Below are positions 53,364-60,311 of a DNA stretch of 64,000 bases, in pieces. The stretch covers positions 159,888-223,887 of the forward strand of contig NZ_JAGGQG010000010.1 of assembly GCF_018613415.1 (NCBI RefSeq), written 5' to 3'. The notes beneath the pieces were generated by a model, which was not told the origin of the DNA, made no database searches, and was given only the letters and a program-made list of their open reading frames with translations. Origin of the DNA: Bacillus sp. ISL-18. Its GTDB lineage: Bacteria; Bacillota; Bacilli; Bacillales; Cytobacillaceae. The translations under genes were made by a program, and so were the position numbers. Position 1 is the stretch's first letter; each line of letters begins with the position of its first letter.

Positions 53364-53392
53364 AAAAAAGCCAAGGATTTCTCCCCGGCTTT
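53364..53392 (-). terminator. terminator of the Fur-regulated peptide gene
   Basis: AAAGCC / GGCTTT (53367-53372 and 53387-53392) followed by TTTTTTAG on the minus strand. Confidence 0.6.
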
Positions 53393-53402
53393 CCTTAAGA
53401 TA

Positions 53403-53486
53403 TTACGATTGAGTTACATTTTTTAAGACGTGCTTCATGACAAATGCGTATATAATCACCGTTCCACCAACAAAAGCAAAAGTCAT
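53403..53486 (-). CDS. 27-aa single-helix membrane peptide under Fur control
   Basis: ATG at 53486 with GGAAGGTG 6-7 nt upstream encodes MTFAFVGGTVIIYAFVMKHV and a short basic-polar tail, a single membrane helix. A clean promoter with two Fur boxes lies upstream and a hairpin terminator downstream, so this is a real, iron-controlled small gene. Function unknown; possibilities are a regulatory partner for a transporter or a small stress peptide like other Fur-dependent peptides of Bacillus. Confidence 0.7.
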   Translation of the reverse strand: MTFAFVGGTVIIYAFVMKHVLKNVTQS

Positions 53487-53514
53487 TTTTAACACCTTCC
53501 TCGTTTTCATCACT

Positions 53515-53569
53515 TGAGAATGATTTTCATTATTGTAACCATTTTAACATGAGTGATAATCATTTTCAA
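53515..53569 (-). promoter_or_regulatory. promoter with two Fur boxes
   Basis: Minus strand TTGAAA (53569-53564), 17 nt, TAAAAT (53546-53541). Two 15-mers match the Fur 7-1-7 consensus TGATAATNATTATCA: TGATAATCATTTTCA (53554-53568, 13/14 ignoring N), which overlaps the -35/spacer, and TGAGAATGATTTTCA (53515-53529, 12/14), which lies just past the start point. Confidence 0.8.
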
Positions 53570-53592
53570 TAAGCATTTCGGAAGTGTCACAT

Positions 53593-54162
53593 TTATTTAA
53601 CAATCTTTGGTATAAAACGGTGACAGTTTCGGAAAGCTTCATCATACTCAGTTAGTGTATTAAGCGCCATTTCTTCCAAGGGAATTCGGATCTTAAGCAT
53701 TAAAATATTTAAAACAGTGAAAAGTACAGCGGTAAAAAAAGAGTTAAACAGTAAGGGAACAGACATTAATTCAAGTGCGACGACCAAATAATTGGGATGT
53801 TTTAAATAACGATATGGTCCCTTTCTAATTACATTTGTATCTGCCAAAACGAGTATTTTTGTATTCCAAAATCTCCCTAAAGAGGTAATAACCCATATTC
53901 TTACAGCCTGTGCCAAACCAAATAAACATAAAAACACAGGCCACGCAGGAGATATTCCCCGTGGTATCATTAAGGTTTCAGCGGATAAAAAAATAAAAAA
54001 AAGCACATGTAAAAGAACCATATACTTATAGTGCCTTTGCCCAAATTCAATTGCCCCCTGCTGTTTCATCCATTTTTCATTCCCTCTTGCAATATAAAGC
54101 TCGATGATCCGCTGTAGAACGATGACAGATAGTAATAGAATGAATAAAAGTGATTTCTGCAT
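53593..54162 (-). CDS. bpsB: BpsB/YpbQ O-methyltransferase of the isoprenylcysteine methyltransferase type
   Basis: About 189 aa membrane methyltransferase with several helices; GPYRYLKHPNYLVVALEL is the conserved SAM-binding segment and RIPLEEMAL follows. In B. subtilis this enzyme methylates alkylpyrones made by BpsA. TAATG overlap with bpsA, whose stop precedes it: ATG 54162 with GAGGTGG upstream. Confidence 0.9.
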   Translation of the reverse strand: MQKSLLFILLLSVIVLQRIIELYIARGNEKWMKQQGAIEFGQRHYKYMVLLHVLFFIFLSAETLMIPRGISPAWPVFLCLFGLAQAVRIWVITSLGRFWNTKILVLADTNVIRKGPYRYLKHPNYLVVALELMSVPLLFNSFFTAVLFTVLNILMLKIRIPLEEMALNTLTEYDEAFRNCHRFIPKIVK

Positions 54163-55250
54163 TATTGCCACCTCAAAAGAAGTAATTCTGAGCTGAATCC
54201 AGGACCGAGTGCTGTTGCAAGCCCCCAGTCATTTTTAGGGATATCCTGCTCCATAAAACGCTTTAATACAAATAAAATGGTAGCTGAAGACATGTTTCCA
54301 TAATTCTTAAGAACATGATGAGAGATGTCATTCATCGAGGGTTGAATCTCCAGTGATTTTATATAGGCATCCAATACTTTTTTACCTCCAGGATGGGCAA
54401 TAAAGTGGTTGATTTGGCTGAGTTCCATTTGCTGTTCAGATAAAAAAACAATCACATTTGGTTTTAACCATGCTTCAATAATATGTGGAATGTCCCGCGA
54501 GAAAATGACAAATAACCCAGTGTTTCGGATATTCCAGCCCATAACATCTAAAGAATTGGGCATCAGTGTTGATTGAGTAGCGGCAATATACGGTATGGCA
54601 GACTTCTTACTATATGCCTCTTTTTTAACTTCATCCCCTATGACCAATGCACAGGCAATACCGTCGGCAAATAGCGATGTTCCAATCAAGTTACTTTTTG
54701 AAAGATCATTCTTCTGAAATGTTAAACTGCAGAGTTCAACCGAAAGGACAAGTACTTTCGCCTTAGGAAAGGCCATACAGTATTCAAAGGCCCTTGATAA
54801 TCCTGCAGCCCCCCCAGCACAGCCCAATCCCCAGATTGGCACCCTTTTTATATGGGGATTAAAAGGTAGATGGTTAATAATCCTTGCATCAATACTTGGG
54901 GTTGAAATTCCGGATGTTGAGATAAAGAAAATAGCGTCAATCTCTTCGTATGAAATGGGTTCATTTAGAAAGCTGTTACTTTGTAAGCATTTCACGATTG
55001 CCTCTTTACCGAATGTAACAGCACATTCAATATAGGCATTGTTCTTCTCCTCAAAAGAATGATCTTCTTTAAACCATTCCAAACTTTTTGCAAAGTATCT
55101 TTTTTCAATTTGGCCGTTCTGGAAGGCTTTTAAGAGTCTCTCAATATCCTTGAATGAGCCGGAAAAAAGGTCTCGCGCAAACACAGATGCCTGATCTTGA
55201 TTGACTTGAAAAGGGGGGGTGACTTCTGAAACGGATAAAATGGAAGGCAT
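54162..55250 (-). CDS. bpsA: type III polyketide synthase BpsA
   Basis: Chalcone-synthase-like homodimer of 362 aa that makes alkylpyrones from fatty acyl-CoA and malonyl-CoA. The catalytic triad is visible: Cys in GLGCAGGAAG (about residue 146), His in IAHPGGKKVLDAY and Asn in KNYGNMSS. AAGGAG precedes the ATG. Operonic with bpsB as in B. subtilis; products are membrane-associated lipids. Confidence 0.93.
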   Translation of the reverse strand: MPSILSVSEVTPPFQVNQDQASVFARDLFSGSFKDIERLLKAFQNGQIEKRYFAKSLEWFKEDHSFEEKNNAYIECAVTFGKEAIVKCLQSNSFLNEPISYEEIDAIFFISTSGISTPSIDARIINHLPFNPHIKRVPIWGLGCAGGAAGLSRAFEYCMAFPKAKVLVLSVELCSLTFQKNDLSKSNLIGTSLFADGIACALVIGDEVKKEAYSKKSAIPYIAATQSTLMPNSLDVMGWNIRNTGLFVIFSRDIPHIIEAWLKPNVIVFLSEQQMELSQINHFIAHPGGKKVLDAYIKSLEIQPSMNDISHHVLKNYGNMSSATILFVLKRFMEQDIPKNDWGLATALGPGFSSELLLLRWQ

Positions 55251-55318
55251 GAATCAGTCTCCTTCTTTATGATTAAGGATATTTTTTCCGTTAAAGGTAA
55301 ATTTATTCTAAACCGTCA

Positions 55319-55349
55319 GCAAAAAAAAAGCTTCCCACTGCTGGGAAGC
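55319..55349 (-). terminator. terminator of the zinc-ribbon peptide gene
   Basis: GCTTCCC / GGGAAGC (55330-55336 and 55343-55349) with nine or more T on the minus strand. Confidence 0.8.
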
Positions 55350-55460
55350 AAACGTTTTGAAGGTTGTTGCTGTGCAATTAAATTATATCGCGGTTTTGAA
55401 ATTCCTTCATTAGATAAACTTTTCCAATTAAATTTTTTCTTTCCTGTCATTCTCCTGTGC

Positions 55461-55583
55461 TTACTTTTCGGATTGCTTTTGTACTTCTATCTTAATTTTG
55501 TTAGTGGCCAATACACCACACACCTTACAATACTCTTTTTTATCATATAAAAGTCGACAATTCTCGCAATAATATTTCTCCAA
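55461..55583 (-). CDS. 40-aa zinc-ribbon peptide
   Basis: TTG at 55583 with AAAGTGAGTG upstream encodes a peptide with two CxxC pairs, YYCENCRLLYDKKEYCKVCG, typical of a rubredoxin-like zinc ribbon. A terminator follows. Too short for most gene callers. Function unknown. Confidence 0.6.
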   Translation of the reverse strand: MEKYYCENCRLLYDKKEYCKVCGVLATNKIKIEVQKQSEK

Positions 55584-55758
55584 CAAATATCACTCACTTT
55601 CTAAAAAAATGAACTATATAATTAGCTTATTTTTTTATTTCAAGAGTGTTACCTAGTTCAACATATAGGAGCTAAGTGTTTGTGAAATAATATTCAATTA
55701 CATTTATCACTTGCAAAATAGACGCGTTCACAGTTTATTCATATTTATCAAACGGGTT

Positions 55759-55774
55759 AGTGATATAAATCACT
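55759..55774 (+). promoter_or_regulatory. Crp/Fnr-type box before the ba3 oxidase operon
   Basis: AGTGATATAAATCACT, a 16-bp palindrome with GTGA-N6-TCAC core. Centre 55766.5; a TAACAT -10 (55796-55801) would put the start about 42 bp further, the usual class II activator geometry. Confidence 0.6.
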
Positions 55775-55823
55775 GTTATATCAAGTTTTTATCATTAACA
55801 TAGTTATTAAATAAGGAATGAAG

Positions 55824-55844
55824 AATTTGTGAACTTCGCAAATT
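55824..55844. promoter_or_regulatory. imperfect 21-bp palindrome before coxIIa
   Basis: AATTTGTGAACTTCGCAAAT plus T, arms agreeing at 9 of 10 positions. Downstream of the predicted start point, so a repressor site or leader hairpin is possible. Confidence 0.35.
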
Positions 55845-55929
55845 GATATTTTTCTTTCGTAATTGTTTTGTATTATGAAAGAGAGAAGTGATTTATTTAT
55901 TGTTAATTTTCTGAAGGGAGTGCAGGGGG

Positions 55930-56079
55930 ATGGCGAAAGCGGAATTGAAAACAAAACAAAAAACAGAAGTGGAAGATAGCTCTTCTCTTAAAGGGACATT
56001 AGCGTCCGTTTTCTTTTTGGGGGCATTTATTATTGTGTCTTGGGTAAGTGTCTATTACCTTTTCGTCGAACGCTTTTAA
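55930..56079 (+). CDS. cytochrome ba3 oxidase small subunit IIa
   Basis: 49 aa: charged N-terminus (AELKTKQKTEVEDSS), then one membrane helix (LASVFFLGAFIIVSWVSVYYL) ending in FVERF. This is the CoxIIa type found at the front of ba3 oxidase operons. GGGAGTG before the ATG; subunit II follows 22 bp later. Confidence 0.85.
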   Translation: MAKAELKTKQKTEVEDSSSLKGTLASVFFLGAFIIVSWVSVYYLFVERF

Positions 56080-56101
56080 CTGTTGAAAGGGGTAAGTTGT
56101 T

Positions 56102-56578
56102 ATGCACATACATAAATTCGAAAAAATTTGGCTGACCTTCGGTATTGGCTGCCTTGTCGTATTCCTATCAGTAGTGGGAGTCAGCGCTTTCTACCTAGGC
56201 AACAAGCCGGCTAGTTGTTTAACTACTATTAATTCTGAAAAAGTGGATCAGACAAAGCCTTTTGATAAACCCGGTATACATAAGGTGGAGGGAAAAGAAT
56301 GGGATTATGAGCTAGTTTTTGTAGCATCCACATTCTCCTATAATCCTGCACAAGTTAAAGTACCGCTCGGTGCAAAGGTGAAGGTTATCGCTACAACAAA
56401 AGATGTTATACATGGTTTTGAAATGGCGGGTACCAATATTAATATGATGCTTGAGCCGGGGTATGTCAGTGAATATACGACTACGTTTGACAAAGCTGGC
56501 GAATATTTGGTGGTTTGTAATGAATACTGTGGCACAGGACACCACTTAATGAGTGCAAAGATTGAGGTGATTAAGTAA
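56102..56578 (+). CDS. cbaB: ba3-type cytochrome oxidase subunit II (CuA)
   Basis: 158 aa: one N-terminal membrane helix and a periplasm-side cupredoxin domain. The CuA ligands are in VIHGFEM (His) and CNEYCGTGHHLM (two Cys, His, Met). It accepts electrons from cytochrome c and passes them to subunit I. Its stop overlaps the subunit I start (TAATG). Confidence 0.93.
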   Translation: MHIHKFEKIWLTFGIGCLVVFLSVVGVSAFYLGNKPASCLTTINSEKVDQTKPFDKPGIHKVEGKEWDYELVFVASTFSYNPAQVKVPLGAKVKVIATTKDVIHGFEMAGTNINMMLEPGYVSEYTTTFDKAGEYLVVCNEYCGTGHHLMSAKIEVIK

Positions 56579-58242
56579 TGGCTAAAGAAACTGCAAAAAT
56601 AAAAGTAGACCCGCGTGATGCAAAGCTTTCAATGGCACACTTTTTCGTTGCCTTTTCAGCACTTGCTCTGGGTGGTTTGATGGGACTTCTGCAAACCCTT
56701 GTGCGTTCTGGTAAATGGGAACTTCCTTGGGGAATTGATTATTATCAAATTTTAACTGTCCATGGTGTTCTAATGGGTCTTGTATTAACAACCTTCTTTA
56801 TTATGGGATTCCAATATGCGGCAGTAAGCAGAACAGCCGGAGGTCATTCGAACGCTGCCAGACGTTTGGGCTGGATTGGTTTTTGGGTGATGTTAATTGG
56901 TACTCTAATGGCGGCAACAATGGTATTACTTAAACAAGCATCCGTCCTTTATACTTTTTATGCACCACTTAAAGCTCATTGGATCTTTTATTTAGGTTTA
57001 ACCTTTGTTGTTGTTGGAAGCTGGGTTGACGGTGCAGCACAAATTATGACTTATGCAAGATGGCGGAGAAATAATCCTGGCAAACCAAGTCCATTATTAA
57101 GCTTTATGGCTGTCATTAACACGGTACTTTGGATTGTCGCTACTCTTGGTGTAGCTGCAACTGTTTTATTCCAACTGCTTCCATGGTCACTTGGTTTAGT
57201 TGATACTGTTGATGTTTTAGTCAGCCGTACCTTATTCTGGTATTTTGGTCACCCATTAGTTTACTTTTGGCTTCTGCCAGCGTATATGTGCTGGTATGCT
57301 ATAATTCCAAAAGTAATCGGAGGTAAAATATTTTCTGATTCACTTGCAAGACTATCGTTTATTTTATTCCTGTTGTTCTCCATCCCGGTTGGATTCCACC
57401 ACCAATTAACGGAGCCTGGTATTGATCCGGCATGGAAATTTTTACAAGTAATTTTAACCTTTATGGTTATTATTCCATCTTTAATGACTGCTTTTTCATT
57501 ATTTGCAACTTTTGAAAGGTTTGGCCGCTCCAAAGGGGTAACTGGTCTTTTTGGCTGGTTTAAAGTATTGCCATGGAATGATGCTCGCTTTACAGTTCCA
57601 TTTATCGGAATGGCTTCATTTATTCCTGCCGGTGCAGGTGGGATTATTAATGCCTCAAACCAAATGGACGAAGTAGTTCATAATACCATTTGGGTAACGG
57701 GTCATTTCCATTTAACAGCCGCAACATCTGTTGTATTAACATTCTTTGGTACCTCTTATTGGCTGGTACCGCATTTAACTGGACGTACATTAACGAAAGC
57801 GATGAATAAATTGGCTATAATCCAGGCATGGATCTGGTTTATCGGTATGGTATTCATGTCAGGAGCGATGCACATTGAAGGTCTGCTTGGCGGACCAAGA
57901 CGTTCTGCTTTTTCAACCTACGGCGGAGCAAAACAGGCGGCTGAGTGGATTCCTTATCAAATTGCGCAGGCAGTAGGCGGTTCGATTTTATTCTTAGGGA
58001 TTATCTTAGTCATTATTATCTTTGTCAATCTTGCGTTCTTTGCTCCTAAGGGTGAAGAGGAATTTCCTGTGGCTGAAGCGGAGAGTACTGAACAACAGGC
58101 CCCAATGGTATTTGAAAATTGGAAACTATGGCTTGGTATCACTGCAGCACTCATTTTATTTGCTTACACGATTCCGTTTATTGATATTATCCAGAATGCT
58201 CCTCCTGGTTCAAAGGGATTCCAAACATGGGGTAAATGGTAA
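56578..58242 (+). CDS. cbaA: ba3-type cytochrome oxidase subunit I
   Basis: 554 aa, about 13 membrane helices; haem-copper catalytic subunit reducing O2 to water with proton pumping. The low-spin haem ligand region LTVHGVLMGLVLTT, the WYFGHPLVYFWLLPAY segment with the Tyr cross-linked His, HHQLTEPG and WVTGHFHLTAAT with the CuB and haem ligands are present. Family B (ba3) layout. Confidence 0.95.
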   Translation: MAKETAKIKVDPRDAKLSMAHFFVAFSALALGGLMGLLQTLVRSGKWELPWGIDYYQILTVHGVLMGLVLTTFFIMGFQYAAVSRTAGGHSNAARRLGWIGFWVMLIGTLMAATMVLLKQASVLYTFYAPLKAHWIFYLGLTFVVVGSWVDGAAQIMTYARWRRNNPGKPSPLLSFMAVINTVLWIVATLGVAATVLFQLLPWSLGLVDTVDVLVSRTLFWYFGHPLVYFWLLPAYMCWYAIIPKVIGGKIFSDSLARLSFILFLLFSIPVGFHHQLTEPGIDPAWKFLQVILTFMVIIPSLMTAFSLFATFERFGRSKGVTGLFGWFKVLPWNDARFTVPFIGMASFIPAGAGGIINASNQMDEVVHNTIWVTGHFHLTAATSVVLTFFGTSYWLVPHLTGRTLTKAMNKLAIIQAWIWFIGMVFMSGAMHIEGLLGGPRRSAFSTYGGAKQAAEWIPYQIAQAVGGSILFLGIILVIIIFVNLAFFAPKGEEEFPVAEAESTEQQAPMVFENWKLWLGITAALILFAYTIPFIDIIQNAPPGSKGFQTWGKW

Positions 58243-58255
58243 TTGTTAATTGATC

Positions 58256-58292
58256 AAAAAAGGCTTCAATCATCAAGATTGAAGCCTTTTTT
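58256..58292. terminator. strong bidirectional terminator
   Basis: Perfect 16-bp stem AAAAAAGGCTTCAATC / GATTGAAGCCTTTTTT (58256-58271, 58277-58292), loop ATCAA, between the oxidase and ypwA. Confidence 0.92.
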
Positions 58293-58296
58293 ATCG

Positions 58297-59805
58297 TTAA
58301 TTTAGTTTGTAAACATCTGAATATTTTTTATATAGATAATCAATTAAGTAGTTTGGATTCAGCCCTTCGCCAGTGACATCCTGTAAGATCTCAAGTGGTT
58401 TTTTTAATTTCCCGTATTGATGAATCTTTTCAGTCAGCCATGATTTTATTGGTAAAAGATCTCCATTTTCCACCAAGCGATTAAACTCGGGAATCTCTTC
58501 TAGCAATTTATGTTTAAATTGGGCCGCATACATATAACCTAAGGCATAAGATGGAAAATAACCAAAGCTGCCGCCTGCCCAGTGAACATCCTGCAGGACT
58601 CCTTCCGCATCATTTTTCGGGCGGATCCCAAGATACTCTTCATATTTATCATTCCAGATTTCTGGTAAATCTTTCACTTCAAATTCACCATCAAATAACC
58701 CTTTTTCAATTTCATAGCGGATAATGATATGAAGCGGGTAGGTTAATTCATCCGCCTCGATTCGAATAAAGGAAGGCTTTGACTCATTGATGGCTCGATA
58801 GAAATCGTCCAGTTTTATATTATCAAATTGGCCATCTGCAGCATACTGTTTCAAAAGTTCAAAGTTGTTTTTCCAAAAAGAATAGCTTCGTCCTAAAATA
58901 TTTTCATAGAAAAGGGATTGAGACTCATGGATGCCCATTGAAGTTCCAGTACAAAGCGGTGTACCAATCAATTCCTTAGAGATGTTTTGTTCATATAATG
59001 CGTGTCCCCCTTCGTGAATGGTACCAAAAACGGCGGTTCGAAAATCACTTTCATTGTAATTTGTGGTGACACGGACATCACCGGGATTGAGTCCGGTTGC
59101 AAAAGGATGGACGGATTCATCCAATCTCCCAGCCTGAAAGTTGTATCCCATTTTCCCTAAAATTTTCAAACTAAAATCCCGTTGTTGCTCTTTCGGAAAC
59201 TTTTCAAATAGAAATTCCGTTTTTGGCTTATAAGAAGATTCTGAAACAGCTTTAACTAACGGGACTATCTTGTCTCTCAGCTCTTGAAATACTTGATCAA
59301 GTACACTTACTGTCATACCAGGTTCGTACATATCTAATAGAACATCATACTTATTTTGTTGGTATCCCCAGTAGCTGATAAATCTTTTTGTCATGGTTAC
59401 TAGCTTTTCTAGGTAAGGACTAAACAGAGCAAAATCAGCTGTTTCCTTTGCTTCTTCCCAAACACTTTCCGCCTTGGATTGGAGAATAACATATTCCTTG
59501 TACTCTTCTTCGGGTATTTTTTTATTTCGTTCATACTCCCGTTTGCATTCTTGCAGAATCTTACCTGTCTTTTCTGACAGTGATTGTTGTTTTGTTAGAT
59601 TAGCTATGTATGCAGCCATTTCCTCGGAAGTGGACATTTTAAATACTTCAGAGGAAAGCATTCCAATTACTTCCGACCTCTGTTCTATTCCTTGTTTTGG
59701 AGCCCCGGTCCGCATATCCCAATAAATCAGTCCAATTGCCTCATTATAAGCGGAGATTTTTTTTACAAAATCTAAGAATTCTTTTTCTAATTGCTTTCTG
59801 TTCAT
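58297..59805 (-). CDS. ypwA: M32 family metallocarboxypeptidase
   Basis: Thermostable-carboxypeptidase type zinc protease of 502 aa, removing C-terminal residues; cytoplasmic. The zinc site is HEGGH in TIHEGGHALYEQ. Length equals B. subtilis YpwA. ATG 59805 follows GGAGGTC. The conserved neighbour is the ypvA helicase. Confidence 0.93.
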   Translation of the reverse strand: MNRKQLEKEFLDFVKKISAYNEAIGLIYWDMRTGAPKQGIEQRSEVIGMLSSEVFKMSTSEEMAAYIANLTKQQSLSEKTGKILQECKREYERNKKIPEEEYKEYVILQSKAESVWEEAKETADFALFSPYLEKLVTMTKRFISYWGYQQNKYDVLLDMYEPGMTVSVLDQVFQELRDKIVPLVKAVSESSYKPKTEFLFEKFPKEQQRDFSLKILGKMGYNFQAGRLDESVHPFATGLNPGDVRVTTNYNESDFRTAVFGTIHEGGHALYEQNISKELIGTPLCTGTSMGIHESQSLFYENILGRSYSFWKNNFELLKQYAADGQFDNIKLDDFYRAINESKPSFIRIEADELTYPLHIIIRYEIEKGLFDGEFEVKDLPEIWNDKYEEYLGIRPKNDAEGVLQDVHWAGGSFGYFPSYALGYMYAAQFKHKLLEEIPEFNRLVENGDLLPIKSWLTEKIHQYGKLKKPLEILQDVTGEGLNPNYLIDYLYKKYSDVYKLN

Positions 59806-59873
59806 ACCAAGACCTCCCTGCATAATTAGTTAAATTCTAACATACTATTCTAAATCGCTGACTTAAAGAGTTC

Positions 59874-59899
59874 AAAAAAACAACAGAAGATCTGTTGTT
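59874..59899 (-). terminator. terminator of the candidate small RNA
   Basis: Nine-bp stem AACAACAGA / TCTGTTGTT (59879-59887 and 59891-59899), loop AGA, then seven T on the minus strand (59880-59874). No protein gene lies upstream on this strand before norB, which has its own terminator, so it probably ends a non-coding transcript. Confidence 0.7.
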
Positions 59900-60041
59900 A
59901 GAAAAAAAGAGAAGTTGTTAGGAAAATAAATTTTAAAGTTCAAAAGGGTTGAGAGTGTTTTTCAAGCACTAATCAATTGGTAATGGATTAGAATTATTCA
60001 GGTTTATAACGTTTGCACTCCCATAGTTTGTTTATTTTTCA
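59874..60041 (-). ncRNA. candidate Crp/Fnr-controlled small RNA, about 165 nt
   Basis: A -10 TATAAT at 60052-60047 sits 42 bp from the box centre at 60082.5, and the transcript would end at the terminator at 59874. Possible stems are CTAATC/GATTAG and AGTG/CACT, followed by a single-stranded pyrimidine stretch (CTCAACCC, TTTTCC) before the terminator. The only reading frames are 12 codons or less without ribosome sites. Alternatively it is a terminated leader of ypwA. Confidence 0.55.
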
Positions 60042-60074
60042 TTACTATTATAGATGAATATACATAAATCCCAT

Positions 60075-60090
60075 TGTGCTACTTATCACA
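60075..60090. promoter_or_regulatory. Crp/Fnr-type box between the small RNA and the Cys-rich gene
   Basis: TGTGCTACTTATCACA, one mismatch to TGTGA-N6-TCACA. It points both ways: minus strand to TATAAT at 60052-60047, plus strand to a weak -10 near 60112-60117. Confidence 0.65.
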
Positions 60091-60138
60091 CTTATGGCAT
60101 AATTTTATTAATAAATTGTGAAAAAAGGCGGAATAAGC

Positions 60139-60291
60139 ATGATCGAACTGGTCGGCTGTTGTTGTAGGTGCCGGAAAGAAGTCTATTGCTTAGATGGTTT
60201 TTTAAATGGTGTCCATCGCGATAAAAAAGAGATCTTTTGTTTCGATTGCTTTGAGAGATTCGTTAACGAAACGGAAAATCCGCAAAGCTGA
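60139..60291 (+). CDS. 50-aa Cys-rich protein, metal-binding candidate
   Basis: Begins MIELVGCCCRCRKEVYC and has CFDCFERF near the end: seven Cys in 50 residues, arranged as CCCxC...C...CxxC. AAAAGGCGG lies before the ATG. Terminated by a strong hairpin whose loop contains its stop codon. The Fnr-type box 49 bp upstream suggests anaerobic or NO control. No family recognised; a zinc or iron-sulfur carrier is possible. Confidence 0.65.
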   Translation: MIELVGCCCRCRKEVYCLDGFLNGVHRDKKEIFCFDCFERFVNETENPQS

Positions 60292-60305
60292 GCTTTGCGG
60301 ATTTT
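60275..60305. terminator. bidirectional terminator
   Basis: Perfect 14-bp stem AAAATCCGCAAAGC / GCTTTGCGGATTTT (60275-60288, 60292-60305); the TGA loop is the stop of the Cys-rich gene. Converging norB uses it too. Confidence 0.9.
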
Positions 60306-60311
60306 CACCTC

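Larger units (their letters stand above)
55584..55929. other. regulatory region upstream of the ba3 oxidase operon
   Basis: 346 bp without a convincing gene. Contains an isolated half-site TTGTGAA (55680-55686), the Fnr-type box at 55759, and the palindrome at 55824. AT rich. Confidence 0.6.

Noticed and set aside
55269..55550. 93-codon plus-strand frame
   Set aside because: It runs through a terminator and antisense to the zinc-ribbon gene, with no ribosome site and no family likeness.
55680..55699. Rex operator (TTGTGAAATAATATTCAATT)
   Set aside because: Only the first half-site fits; the second half and the spacing differ from the Rex consensus.
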